NCBI RefSeq assembly: GCF_020131355.1
Contig: NZ_JAHLEL010000057.1
Span: 1-64,000, forward strand
Length of the DNA stretch: 64,000 nt
Source of the DNA: Pseudonocardia sp. ICBG1293
Lineage (GTDB): Bacteria; Actinomycetota; Actinomycetes; Mycobacteriales; Pseudonocardiaceae
Reading direction: 5' to 3'
The notes under the pieces are model-generated. The model was not told the DNA's origin and did no database searches. It saw only the letters and a program-made list of their open reading frames with translations. A program made the position numbers and the translations under genes. The first letter of the stretch is position 1. Each line of letters begins with the position of its first letter. Positions 1 through 7,231 of this stretch are shown here, in pieces.

Positions 1-484
1 GTCGCCGCCCTCGTTGCCGTGGTAGCCCAGCTGCACGATCCGGGTACCGGCCTCGACCAGCCGCCGCAGGATCGCTTTCTCGCCGACGATCTCGGCGTAG
101 TAGGCCGCGTTCGCCGCGGTGGGCACGGTCGCGATCAGGGTGTGCAGGTAGGGCGCGCCGCCGAGGCGGACGAGCTCACCGCGCCGCTGCAGCTCCGCCG
201 AGACAGTGACCGCGTCGGCGGGTTCGCCGCGGCTGTAGAGGTCCAGGATCGTCCTCGTAGACGGTCTGGTGCGCGGGCCGGTAGAAGTCCTCCGGCTGCA
301 GCACCTCCACGACGTCGGCGATCGCGTCCTTGCTCAGCAGCATCCCGCCCAGCACCGCCTGCTCCGCGGTGAGGTCCTGCGGGGGCTGACGGTCGAACGT
401 CGCACCCTCGCCCGGTCCGGAGGCCTTCTCGCCGTCACGGACCGCACGGGGCTTGTTGCCGGGACGATCGTCCGTCAGAGCCAT
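1..484 (-). CDS. dnaB: Replicative DNA helicase DnaB, N-terminal part, apparent frameshift
   Basis: DnaB is the hexameric 5'-3' helicase that unwinds DNA at the fork. The ATG at 484 gives MALTDDRPGNK, followed by the DnaB N-domain motifs QDLTAEQAVLGGML and FYRPAHQTVY. The gene leaves the window at base 1, so the RecA-like ATPase domain and any intein are not visible. The frame breaks at about 248-256. One frame ends ...QTVYEDD, while the expected continuation (DLYSRGEPADAVTV, then LGGAPYLHTLIATV) sits in the next frame, consistent with one extra base. Because dnaB is normally essential, a sequence error or a second copy is more likely than true loss. A terminator separates it from rplI, so it probably has its own promoter, near the DnaA boxes at 745-819. 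Confidence 0.9.
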
Positions 485-810
485 ACGCAGCGTCACCCCC
501 GGTGGACACGGTACCAAACGCACGTTCGACGCGCGAGTGGTGCGTCCTGCCCACCCGCGACCGTCGTCGGTGATCTACCGGCCGGCCCGGTGCCCGACGG
601 GCCGCGACGGACGCGACCCGTGGGACACGGCGCTCGCGTCCCGGTACGACGACAGTAGGTCGGCCGGACCGCGCCTGGCGAACCGACCTGGTGATCGATC
701 TGGGGATGAACTGTGCACGGATGCCGCCCGTCCCGGGACCGTGCTGGGGACAACTTGGGGACAGCGCACAGGATCGGGCTGTCTTGCCTGCTCAGGGGCA
801 TGTTCACAGC

Positions 811-819
811 TGTGGACAA
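811..819 (-). promoter_or_regulatory. DnaA box upstream of dnaB
   Basis: TGTGGACAA on the plus strand is the exact complement of the actinobacterial DnaA box TTGTCCACA. Two near matches, TGGGGACAA (745-753) and TGGGGACAG (756-764), lie just to the left, nearer dnaB. The cluster is about 260-330 bp before the dnaB start and could couple dnaB expression to DnaA. Binding is inferred. Confidence 0.55.
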
Positions 820-1050
820 CTTTGCTCTGGCGTGTCGTCGCACGCCCCGTACGGGCGTGTCGGAGCGCCCGGCGGGCCGTTCGCCGCCCGGCGCGTCCAC
901 AGGCCCGCCCGACGAGTGGAGCGTCACCGGACGGCGTGTCGGCTGCGTGACAAGACATTCCGTCCGGGGTCGTCCGATCGGTGTCGATCGTCCATCCGGG
1001 ACTGCGGACCGTGTGTGCGACGCCCGTCCGGGACGTCCCGGACAGACGAC

Positions 1051-1089
1051 AGGGCGGTGCCCGGAGCACGTGGCTCCGGACACCGCCCT
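1051..1089 (-). terminator. Terminator hairpin after rplI
   Basis: Inverted repeat AGGGCGGTG-c-CCGGAGC / GCTCCGG-a-CACCGCCCT around a 5-nt ACGTG loop, 16 paired positions with one mismatch. It begins 35 nt beyond the rplI stop. There is no U-run, as is common in high-GC actinobacteria. Confidence 0.75.
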
Positions 1090-1124
1090 GTTCACTGTCG
1101 GTGGTCGTGCGACCACCGGACCGC

Positions 1125-1571
1125 TCAGCTCGCGACGACCGCGATCGGCAGCTCGGTGGTGACCTCCGGGTGCAGGCGGACCTGCACCTGGTGCTTGCCC
1201 AGGGTCTTGAGGTGACCCGGGACGTCGATGCTGCGCTTGTCCAGCAGCGGGCCACCGGCCGCCTTGACGGCGTCGACGACCTGCGCCGGGGTGATCGAGC
1301 CGAACAGACGGCCCGTGTCGCCGGCCTTGGCCGGGACGCTCACGTTGATGTTGCGCAGCTGCGAGTCGACCTGCTGGGCGTGGCCCAGGTCGCGGATCTC
1401 GCGGGTCTTCTGGGCCCGGCGGATCTGCTCCACCTGCTTCTCGGCACCACGGGTGGCGACGACCGCGAGCTTGCGCGGCAGCAGGTAGTTGCGGCCGTAG
1501 CCGTCCTTGACCTCGACGATGTCACCCGGGGCACCCAGGTTCGGGACGTCGGCGTTGAGGATGAGCTTCAT
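1125..1571 (-). CDS. rplI: 50S ribosomal protein L9
   Basis: L9 (148 aa) binds 23S rRNA at the base of the L1 stalk and helps maintain reading frame. The N-terminal domain is clear (MKLILNADVPNLGAPGDIVE, then GYGRNYLLPRKLA at about 24-36). It is followed by the long connecting helix and a C-terminal domain with the conserved GRLFGSIT at about 87-94. The length is normal. The start is set by a good ribosome-binding site (GGAAGGGGAGA) just upstream. It is the last gene of the rpsF-ssb-rpsR-rplI operon, 14 bp after rpsR, and a strong hairpin follows it. Confidence 0.98.
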   Translation of the reverse strand: MKLILNADVPNLGAPGDIVEVKDGYGRNYLLPRKLAVVATRGAEKQVEQIRRAQKTREIRDLGHAQQVDSQLRNINVSVPAKAGDTGRLFGSITPAQVVDAVKAAGGPLLDKRSIDVPGHLKTLGKHQVQVRLHPEVTTELPIAVVAS

Positions 1572-1585
1572 CTGTCTCCCCTTCC

Positions 1586-1822
1586 TCAGCGAGCGGTCGA
1601 GGTGTACGGCAGCAGGGCGACCTCGCGGGAGTTCTTGACCGCGACGGCGACGTCCCGCTGGTGCTGCCGGCAGTTGCCGCTGACCCGGCGGGCGCGGATC
1701 TTGCCGCGGTCGGAGATGAACTTCCGCAGCAGACCGGTGTCCTTGTAGTCGATCAGCTGGGCCTTGTCCTTGCAGAAAGCGCAGACCTTCTTCTTCGGCT
1801 TGCGCACGATGGCCTTGGCCAT
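1586..1822 (-). CDS. rpsR: 30S ribosomal protein S18, zinc-binding (C+) type
   Basis: S18 (78 aa) pairs with S6 on the 30S platform. The protein keeps Cys14, Cys17, Cys51 and His54 (CAFC and GNCRQH), the zinc-ribbon ligands of the C+ paralogue. Actinobacteria often encode a second, cysteine-free S18 induced in zinc starvation, so this origin-side copy is expected to be the zinc-replete form. Start ATG at 1822. It sits between ssb and rplI in the usual actinobacterial order. A 9-bp hairpin (1845-1865) lies between ssb and this gene. Confidence 0.97.
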   Translation of the reverse strand: MAKAIVRKPKKKVCAFCKDKAQLIDYKDTGLLRKFISDRGKIRARRVSGNCRQHQRDVAVAVKNSREVALLPYTSTAR

Positions 1823-1844
1823 GGTGGTGCTCCTGGAGATCGTC

Positions 1845-1865
1845 CTCCGCCCGTCACGGGCGGAG
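1845..1865. terminator. Intercistronic hairpin between ssb and rpsR
   Basis: CTCCGCCCG-TCA-CGGGCGGAG, a perfect 9-bp stem with a 3-nt loop, inside the operon just before the rpsR ribosome-binding site. It could act as a partial terminator or RNA-stability element that sets the ssb:rpsR ratio (inference). Confidence 0.45.
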
Positions 1866-1876
1866 AGGTGCGTGGA

Positions 1877-2401
1877 TCAGAAGGGGGGCTCGTCGTCGGA
1901 CGCGGCGCCACTGCCCGCGGGCGGGGCCGAACCCCAGGGGTCGTCATAGCCGCCGCCGGAGTTACCTCCGCCGCCGGAACCGCCGCCCTGTCGGCCGCCA
2001 CCGCCGCCGCCGCCGAAGCCACCGGAGCCTCCGCCCCGGTTGACCTTGTTGACCTTGGCGGTCGCGTAGCGGAGCGAGGGGCCGACCTCGTCGACCTCCA
2101 TCTCCACGACGGTGCGCTTCTCGCCCTCCTTGGTCTCGAAGGACCGCTGGCGCAGGCGACCCTGGACCACGACGCGCGCGCCGCGGGTCAGGGACTCGGC
2201 GACGTTCTCCGCCGCCTGGCGCCAGATGTTGCAGCGCAGGAAGAGGGCCTCGCCGTCCTTCCACTCGCCGGACTGGCGGTCGAAGGTGCGCGGGGTGGAC
2301 GCCACGGTGAAGTTGGCGACCGCGGCGCCGGACGGGGTGAACCGCAGCTCGGGATCCGCCGTCAGGTTGCCCACGACGGTGATGACGGTCTCGCCGGCCA
2401 T
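1877..2401 (-). CDS. ssb: Single-stranded DNA-binding protein
   Basis: SSB (174 aa) coats single-stranded DNA at forks and recruits partners through its acidic tip. Residues 1 to about 115 form the OB fold (MAGETVITVVGNLTADPELR, then FLRCNIWRQAAENVAESL). A glycine-rich linker follows, and the protein ends in DDEPPF, the typical actinobacterial tail. The ATG at 2401 gives the conserved start; longer in-frame starts run back into rpsF. It lies 11 bp after rpsF. Mycobacteria have the same rpsF-ssb-rpsR-rplI order. Confidence 0.98.
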   Translation of the reverse strand: MAGETVITVVGNLTADPELRFTPSGAAVANFTVASTPRTFDRQSGEWKDGEALFLRCNIWRQAAENVAESLTRGARVVVQGRLRQRSFETKEGEKRTVVEMEVDEVGPSLRYATAKVNKVNRGGGSGGFGGGGGGGRQGGGSGGGGNSGGGYDDPWGSAPPAGSGAASDDEPPF

Positions 2402-2412
2402 GACGGCTCCAA

Positions 2413-2727
2413 TCAGCGGGCGGCGGGCGCCGGCGTGCGGGTGATGTCCTTGCGCAGGACCTTGGTGCGCAGCACGGACTCGTTCAGGCCCAGCTGGCGG
2501 TCCAGCTCGGTGACGGTCGCCGGCTCCGCGGTGATGTCGAGGACCGCGTAGATGGCCTCGCCCTGCTTCTTGATCTCGTAGGCCAGGCGGCGCTTGCCCC
2601 AGACCTCGATCTTCTCGACCGATCCGCCGTCGTTCTTCACGACGGTGAGGAACTGCTCCAGGGACGGCTGCACGGTGCGCTCGTCCAGGCCGCCGTCGAG
2701 GATGACCATGACCTCGTAATGACGCAT
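2413..2727 (-). CDS. rpsF: 30S ribosomal protein S6
   Basis: S6 (104 aa) is a small beta-alpha-beta protein that dimerises with S18. Conserved stretches are MRHYEVMVILDGGLDERTV, KIEVWGKRRLAYEIKK and LNESVLRTKV. The ATG at 2727 is preferred over the GTG at 2736 because family members start MR.YE and because the strong AGGAGG lies 12 nt before the ATG but only 3 nt before the GTG. It is the first gene of the operon. Its leader can fold into a hairpin that buries the ribosome-binding site. Confidence 0.97.
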   Translation of the reverse strand: MRHYEVMVILDGGLDERTVQPSLEQFLTVVKNDGGSVEKIEVWGKRRLAYEIKKQGEAIYAVLDITAEPATVTELDRQLGLNESVLRTKVLRKDITRTPAPAAR

Positions 2728-2793
2728 GAGAACCACTCACCTCCTGTGGACTCGAAACGGTCACGACCCGGACGGCCGTGACAGGAGGTTCTC
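2728..2793 (-). promoter_or_regulatory. rpsF leader stem-loop that can hide the ribosome-binding site
   Basis: On the minus strand GAGAACC-TCCTGT (start of the leader) can pair with ACAGGA-GG...GGTTCTC directly before the rpsF ATG. The pairing includes the AGGAGG ribosome-binding site. An inner hairpin (TCACG...CGTGA) is nested inside. In other bacteria rpsF leaders bind the S6:S18 pair for autoregulation; whether this structure is that element is inference. Confidence 0.5.
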
Positions 2794-3054
2794 AGTGCAC
2801 CCCGACAGTTTCCGGCGGATGCACGGGAGCTGCGGGGATGCCGGTACAGGCTAGCAACGCCCGTTCCGGCTCCGACCTGCGGGTACGCGCTCCCCCGGAT
2901 CCCCTCGACGGGTCCGGGGCGACACCGGGCGCCTGCCCGGCGGTGTCCGGGGTCCCCACCGGGCACACCACCGGGGACCGGGCGGGCCGGTGCGGCCGGC
3001 CTGCCCGGTGACCGGCGGCCGACCGCTGTCGGAGGTCCTCGCTACCGTGCCCGC
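2794..3054. other. Intergenic between divergent rpsF operon and nfo
   Basis: Together with the rpsF leader this makes a 327-bp gap without a gene. It must hold the rpsF-operon promoter. The nfo promoter hexamer is at its right edge. No other structure is recognised. Confidence 0.6.
3043..3048 (+). promoter_or_regulatory. -10 hexamer of leaderless nfo promoter
   Basis: TACCGT, then GCCCGC (6 nt), then the ATG at 3055. There is no ribosome-binding site. The geometry implies transcription starting at the start codon. Confidence 0.55.
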
Positions 3055-3822
3055 ATGCAGATCGGAGCACACGTCCGCGACGCCGAGGACCCGCTGGCCG
3101 CGGCCGCCGAGGTCGGCGCCGAGGTGATCCAGCTGTTCCTGTCCGACCCGCAGGGCTGGAAGAAGCCGCCGCCGCACCCGCGGGCCGCGGAGCTGGCCGC
3201 CTCGGACGTCGCGGTGGTGGTGCACGCGCCCTACGTCGCGAACGTCGCGTCCCCCAACAACCGGATCCGCATCCCCAGCCGCAAGATCGTGCAGCAGCAC
3301 CTGGCCGGCGCCGCCGAGGTCGGCGCGTTCGGCCTGGTCGTGCACGGCGGCCACGTGACCAGGGACGACGACCCGGCCGTCGGGATCGACAACTGGCGCA
3401 AGTTCGTCGAGCGCCAGGCCGGCGAGCACGGGTTCGACGTGCCCGTCTTGATCGAGAACACCGCGGGCGGCGACAACGCCATGGCCCGCCGGTTCGATGC
3501 GCTGGGCAGGCTGTGGGACGCCGTCGGCGAGTTCGGCGTCGGGTTCTGCCTGGACACCTGCCACGCCTTCGCCGGCGGCGAGGAGCTGGCCGGGATCGTG
3601 GAGCGGGTGATGGCGATCACCGGCCGGATCGACCTGGTCCATCTGAACAACTCGCGCGACGCGTTCGACTCGGCCCGCGACCGGCACGCGAACATCGACG
3701 ACGGGACGATCCCGCCGGACGAGCTGGCGGCCGTCGTCGCGGCGGCCGGGGCACCGGTCGTGGTGGAGACGCCCGCCGAGGGACAGGCCCGCGACATCGC
3801 CTACCTGCGGGAGAACGCCTGA
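3055..3822 (+). CDS. nfo: Deoxyribonuclease IV (AP endonuclease)
   Basis: Endonuclease IV (255 aa) cuts 5' to abasic sites in base-excision repair, using a three-zinc TIM barrel. Visible family motifs are the start MQIGAHVRDA, the ligand-bearing strands VVVHAPYVANVAS and LVVHGGHVT, IENTAGG at about 125-131 (Glu ligand), the barrel segment FCLDTCHAFAGG at about 163-174 and VVVETPAEG near the end. The start is leaderless (TACCGT-N6-ATG). It converges with the LuxR gene; the two stops lie 7 bp apart inside one hairpin. In mycobacteria this gene is not part of the conserved block, so it looks like a local insertion. Confidence 0.93.
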   Translation: MQIGAHVRDAEDPLAAAAEVGAEVIQLFLSDPQGWKKPPPHPRAAELAASDVAVVVHAPYVANVASPNNRIRIPSRKIVQQHLAGAAEVGAFGLVVHGGHVTRDDDPAVGIDNWRKFVERQAGEHGFDVPVLIENTAGGDNAMARRFDALGRLWDAVGEFGVGFCLDTCHAFAGGEELAGIVERVMAITGRIDLVHLNNSRDAFDSARDRHANIDDGTIPPDELAAVVAAAGAPVVVETPAEGQARDIAYLRENA

Positions 3823-3835
3823 GGCAGGCTCAGGC
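3817..3835. terminator. Shared hairpin at nfo/luxR convergent ends
   Basis: GCCTGAG-GCAGG-CTCAGGC, a 7-bp stem that contains both stop codons (nfo TGA on plus, LuxR TGA on minus). It is possibly a short bidirectional terminator. Confidence 0.4.
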
Positions 3836-4987
3836 GGTGCCGGCGAACCACCCGGACGGGGTGAGCCCGGCCCCGATCTGCAGCCGCGGGGCGTACTGGT
3901 CGAAGTAGACCCGCGCGGTGAGCTCCCGCCTGCTGCGGACGCCGACCCTCGCGAACACCGACTTGAGGTGGTCCTGGACCGTCCACGCGGACAGGTGCAG
4001 GGTGCGGGCGATCTCCGCGGTGTCCGCGCCGCGCAGCACCAGGCCGACGACGTCGCGCTCGCGCGGGGTCAGCCCGAACGCCGCGGTGACCAGCGGGACG
4101 ATCTCCGGCGGCCGGGCCTCCTCGATCGTCACCACGACCTGCCCCCCGGTCCCGTCCGGCCCGGCCAGCGGCGACGCGTGGGCCACCACCCAGTGCCCGG
4201 AGCGGGTCCGCAGCCGGGTCCGGGGCGGCTGCGGCAGGTGCCCGGCGGCGTAGCGGCGGGCTGCCCGGATCAGCCCGACCAGCGGGAACGGGAGCGCCCC
4301 TCCGGCATCGCCACCGAGGTCGGTGAGCCGCTCCCCGACACCGGGTCCGCCGTGGGTGACCGCGCCGTCCCGCCCGACCACGAGCACCGCCGGACCGTCG
4401 GCGACCCCGGGCCCGTCCGCGACGGCGCCCGCGACGAGACCGGCCCGCATCCCGCGCCCGAAGAGCCGTCCGACGTCGGTGGCGTACTCCTGCTCGGCGG
4501 GGCTGAAGCCGCGCCGGTCGTCGCGGAACAGAGCCACGAAGCCCCAGCGCGCGTCGTCGGTCGCAGCGGTGAAGCGCAGCTCGTCACCGAACCCGTAGAC
4601 CGGCGAGAAGAACTCGTCGAAGCGGCGCAGGCGGCTCAGGTCACCACCGGTCTCGGCGAGCGCGGTGGTCACCCCGCCGGGCCGTCGGAACACGTCGAAG
4701 GAGTTGTAGAGGTCGACGACCTCGTACTCGTGGTGGGCCCAGAGGTCGTCGTTCTCGTCGGTGAGGTCGGCCTTGACCACACCGGTGACGATCTCGGTCG
4801 CCGGGTCCACGGTGGCCAGGCAGGCCGCCGAGAACGGCAGTGCCGAGCGCAGCAGGTCCAGCGCGGTCAGTCCGAAGGCGGGCGCGTCGAGGCCGGCCGA
4901 CGCGAGGGCGGCGAGGCGTTCGCGGACGCGCGCCGGGGCGGCGGTGGGCACCGTCCGAGTGTCGGGAGCACGACCGTCGATCTCCAT
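3830..4987 (-). CDS. LuxR-family transcriptional regulator
   Basis: A 385-aa regulator. The C-terminal part (about residues 310-370) is a LuxR/FixJ helix-turn-helix (LTPRERDVVGLVLRGADTAE, then IARTLHLSAWTVQDHLKSVF). The N-terminal 200 residues resemble a GAF-like sensing domain (FRDDRRGFSPAEQEYATDVG near its end), with no phospho-receiver signature. The ligand is unknown. The start ATG at 4987 is the first that leaves a plausible N-terminus. It is divergent from the FAD oxidoreductase, and a perfect inverted repeat in the shared promoter region (5036-5049) suggests it may control that gene and itself. Confidence 0.85.
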   Translation of the reverse strand: MEIDGRAPDTRTVPTAAPARVRERLAALASAGLDAPAFGLTALDLLRSALPFSAACLATVDPATEIVTGVVKADLTDENDDLWAHHEYEVVDLYNSFDVFRRPGGVTTALAETGGDLSRLRRFDEFFSPVYGFGDELRFTAATDDARWGFVALFRDDRRGFSPAEQEYATDVGRLFGRGMRAGLVAGAVADGPGVADGPAVLVVGRDGAVTHGGPGVGERLTDLGGDAGGALPFPLVGLIRAARRYAAGHLPQPPRTRLRTRSGHWVVAHASPLAGPDGTGGQVVVTIEEARPPEIVPLVTAAFGLTPRERDVVGLVLRGADTAEIARTLHLSAWTVQDHLKSVFARVGVRSRRELTARVYFDQYAPRLQIGAGLTPSGWFAGTA

Positions 4988-5035
4988 CGTCAGAAGTGGG
5001 GAAGCGGGCGCGACCACGCTGCCCGGATCGGGTGT

Positions 5036-5049
5036 CCCAGGTTCCTGGG
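5036..5049. promoter_or_regulatory. Inverted repeat in luxR/oxidoreductase divergent promoter
   Basis: CCCAGG-TT-CCTGGG, a perfect 6-2-6 palindrome between the divergent LuxR and oxidoreductase starts. A degenerate copy (CCCAGG-ctc-GTGGGG) lies near 5095. It is a candidate operator for the LuxR protein. Confidence 0.4.
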
Positions 5050-5140
5050 GTGCCGGCCGACCAGGTCCGGGGGATGGGGCGGCGGACCGCGGCGACCCAG
5101 GCTCGTGGGGACCGCACGACCCCCGTGAACGGAGCCCGCC

Positions 5141-6510
5141 ATGACCACCTCGTCCCTCGCCCGACCCGTCGCCGCGCTCGCCGCCGCCGTCGCGGGGCCG
5201 GTCCTCCTCCCCACCGACCCCGGCTGGGCGCAGGAGGTCGGCGGGTTCAACCTCGCGCACGTCCCGACCCCGGCGGTCGTCGTCGGCGCCACCGGGGAGC
5301 AGGACGTCGCGGCCGCCGTCCGCTGGGCGGCCACGCAGGGGATGCGGGTGGCCGTCCAGGCCACCGGGCACGGCCTGACCGGTGATCTCGACGACGTCGT
5401 ACTGGTCTCCACCCGCCGCCTGACCGGTCTCGCCGTCGATCCGGTCGCCCGCCGGGCCCGGGTGGAGGCGGGCGTGCGCTGGCGGGCCGTGCTCGACGCG
5501 CCGCACCGCACGGGCTCGCGCCGGTGTGCGGGTCCAGCTCGGGCGTCGGGGTCGTCGGGTTCACCACCGGCGGTGGCCTCGGCCCCCTCGGCCGACGGCA
5601 CGGGTTCGCCGCCGACCACGTGACCCGGTTCGGGATCGTCACCGCCGACGGCGTCGTCCGGACCGTCGACGCCGGGTCGGAACCGGACCTGTTCTGGGCG
5701 GTCCGCGGTGGCCGGGAGAGCTTCGGCATCGTCACCTGGATGGAGTTCGGGCTGGTCGAGCAGCCACGGTTCCACGGCGGCGGGATCTTCTTCGACGGTG
5801 GCGACGCGCCCCGCCTGCTGCACGCCTGGCGCGAGTGGGCCCCCGGGCTGGGGGAGGACACGTCGACCTCGATCGCCCTGCTCGCGCTCCCGCCGGACCC
5901 GGCGCTGCCGCCGGAGCTGCGGGGCCGGTTCGTCGTGCACCTGCGCCTCGCCCACCTCGGTGCGGCCGCCGAGGGGGAGGCGCTGCTCGCACCGATGCGG
6001 GCGGCCGCGGTGCCGCTGCTCGACGGCGTCGGTGAGCTGCCGTGGGCGGCCGTCGACGCCGTCCACTCCGACCCGACCGACCCGATGCCGGTGTGGGACC
6101 GCGGCGCCGTCCTGGACACGCTGCCCGCCGACGCCGTCGACGCTGTCCTCACCGAATCCGGCCCGGACAGCTCGTCGCCGCTGGTGCTCGTCGAGCTCCG
6201 GCTGCTCGGCGGGGCGCTCGCCCGGCCCGCGACGGTGCCGAACGCGGTCGCCGGGCGGCACGGGGCCGTCTCTCTGTACTGCCTCGGCGTACCCGCGGGG
6301 CCGGAGGCGGCGGTGCAGGTCCCGGCCCGGGCCGCGGCGCTGCTCGACGCCGTCGCCCCCTGGACCCGCGGCGGGCTGGTGAACCTGGCCGGACAGGCCG
6401 CACCGGACACCGTCGCCGGCTACTGGGACGACGACACCCGGCTCCGGCTGGCCGCGCTGAAGCGCCGTGTCGACCCGGCGGGCGTGTTCGGCGGCCCCGT
6501 CACGGCCTGA
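5141..6510 (+). pseudogene. FAD-binding (BBE-like) oxidoreductase, frameshifted
   Basis: FAD-linked oxidase of the berberine-bridge/PCMH type. The N-half (5141 to about 5500) has the nucleotide-binding PCMH fold (VPTPAVVVGATGEQDVAAAV), with a His in ATGHGLTG that could hold FAD. The C-half (about 5501-6510, next frame) continues VCGSSSGVGVVGFTTGGGLG with a Cys at the usual second flavin-link position, then the substrate domain ending DPAGVFGG. The two halves match one protein if a single G is restored at 5500/5501 (GACGCG|CCGCACC). The substrate is unknown. Coding quality is good on both sides, so the break is recent or a sequence error. Confidence 0.8.
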
Positions 6511-6526
6511 CGCGCGGTCGCGCACC

Positions 6527-6558
6527 GCATCAGCGCATCAGCGCATCAGCGCATCAGC
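6527..6558. repeat. Four tandem copies of GCATCAGC
   Basis: Four perfect head-to-tail copies of the 8-mer GCATCAGC lie between the convergent oxidoreductase and Nudix genes. The last copy supplies the Nudix stop codon (TGA on the minus strand, 6554-6556). Confidence 0.85.
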
Positions 6559-7231
6559 GCCAGGCGAACACCGGCTGCTCGAGGTGCGCCACCCGGGTGG
6601 CGCGCCCGTGCAGGACGACCTCGCGGAACTGGTGCAGCACCGCCCCGGTGGGGGCGTGGACGTACCGGTCGAACAGCGGCACCTGGATCACCGGGGCGTC
6701 GGACTCGGGGATCGTGAGGAACCGGGGCTCCCGGTCGATCTCGGCCAGCGGCGGGCGGTACAGCTCGGCGACCTCGTCCGGGTTGGGCGTCGGTTCACCG
6801 GCACCGCCCGCCCACAGCACGACCGGGGTGATCACGTAGCCGGACCGGGTCGGGTAGTCGTCGAGCAGGCCGAGCACGCGGTCCGGGCCGAGCTCCAGGC
6901 CGATCTCCTCGGACACCTCGCGGCGTCCCGCCTGCTCGGCGGTCTCACCCGGGTCGAGCCGGCCGCCCGGCAGGGCCCACTGCCCGGAGTGCGCGCGCAG
7001 CGACCGGGCGCGCCGGGTCAGGACGAACGCGACCTCCTCGGCGAGCCGGCCCGCACCGGTGGCGCCGGGGACCGGCATCAGCGTCAGCGTGACCGCGGCG
7101 GCCCGCTTCCCCGCCCGGTCGGCCTCCGAGGCGGCCCGGCGCTCGGACGGGGGGAGCGTCGTCAGTGCCGCCTCGACCCGCTCCCGCAGCCGCTGCTGCA
7201 CCCGGTCGGGGACCACCACGTCGTCGGCCAT
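6554..7231 (-). CDS. Nudix hydrolase, CoA-pyrophosphatase type
   Basis: Nudix hydrolase (225 aa from the ATG at 7231). The Nudix box is complete: GGRLDPGETAEQAGRREVSE followed by EIGL. The preceding LTRRARSLRAHSGQWALPGG matches the extra signature of CoA pyrophosphatases, which cut CoA to phosphopantetheine and ADP. The frame upstream of the ATG stays open without a stop all the way through the GT87 gene, so a fused product cannot be excluded. MADDVVVPDRVQQRLRERV reads like a natural Nudix N-terminus. The stop lies in an 8-bp tandem repeat. Confidence 0.88.
   Translation of the reverse strand: MADDVVVPDRVQQRLRERVEAALTTLPPSERRAASEADRAGKRAAAVTLTLMPVPGATGAGRLAEEVAFVLTRRARSLRAHSGQWALPGGRLDPGETAEQAGRREVSEEIGLELGPDRVLGLLDDYPTRSGYVITPVVLWAGGAGEPTPNPDEVAELYRPPLAEIDREPRFLTIPESDAPVIQVPLFDRYVHAPTGAVLHQFREVVLHGRATRVAHLEQPVFAWR

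Larger units (their letters stand above)
485..1124. other. Intergenic region between dnaB and rplI
   Basis: No convincing gene is seen. Open frames here look like GC-driven noise and have no recognisable family. The stretch holds the dnaB upstream region, DnaA-box-like sequences (745-819) and the rplI-operon terminator hairpin (1051-1089). Confidence 0.7.

Noticed and set aside
1..484. Intein in dnaB as the cause of the frame change
   Set aside because: DnaB inteins sit in the ATPase domain, which is outside the window; the sequence on both sides of the break is continuous DnaB N-domain.
1062..1078. CACGTG cores at about 1067, 3354 and 5618 as parS
   Set aside because: The flanks do not match GTTYCACGTGRAAC; the first is part of a terminator loop.
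2734..2736. GTG at 2736 as the rpsF start
   Set aside because: Only 3 nt after AGGAGG and adds residues absent from the family; the ATG at 2727 fits better.
6527..6558. CRISPR-like repeat
   Set aside because: The 8-bp units are directly adjacent with no spacers, so it is a simple tandem repeat.
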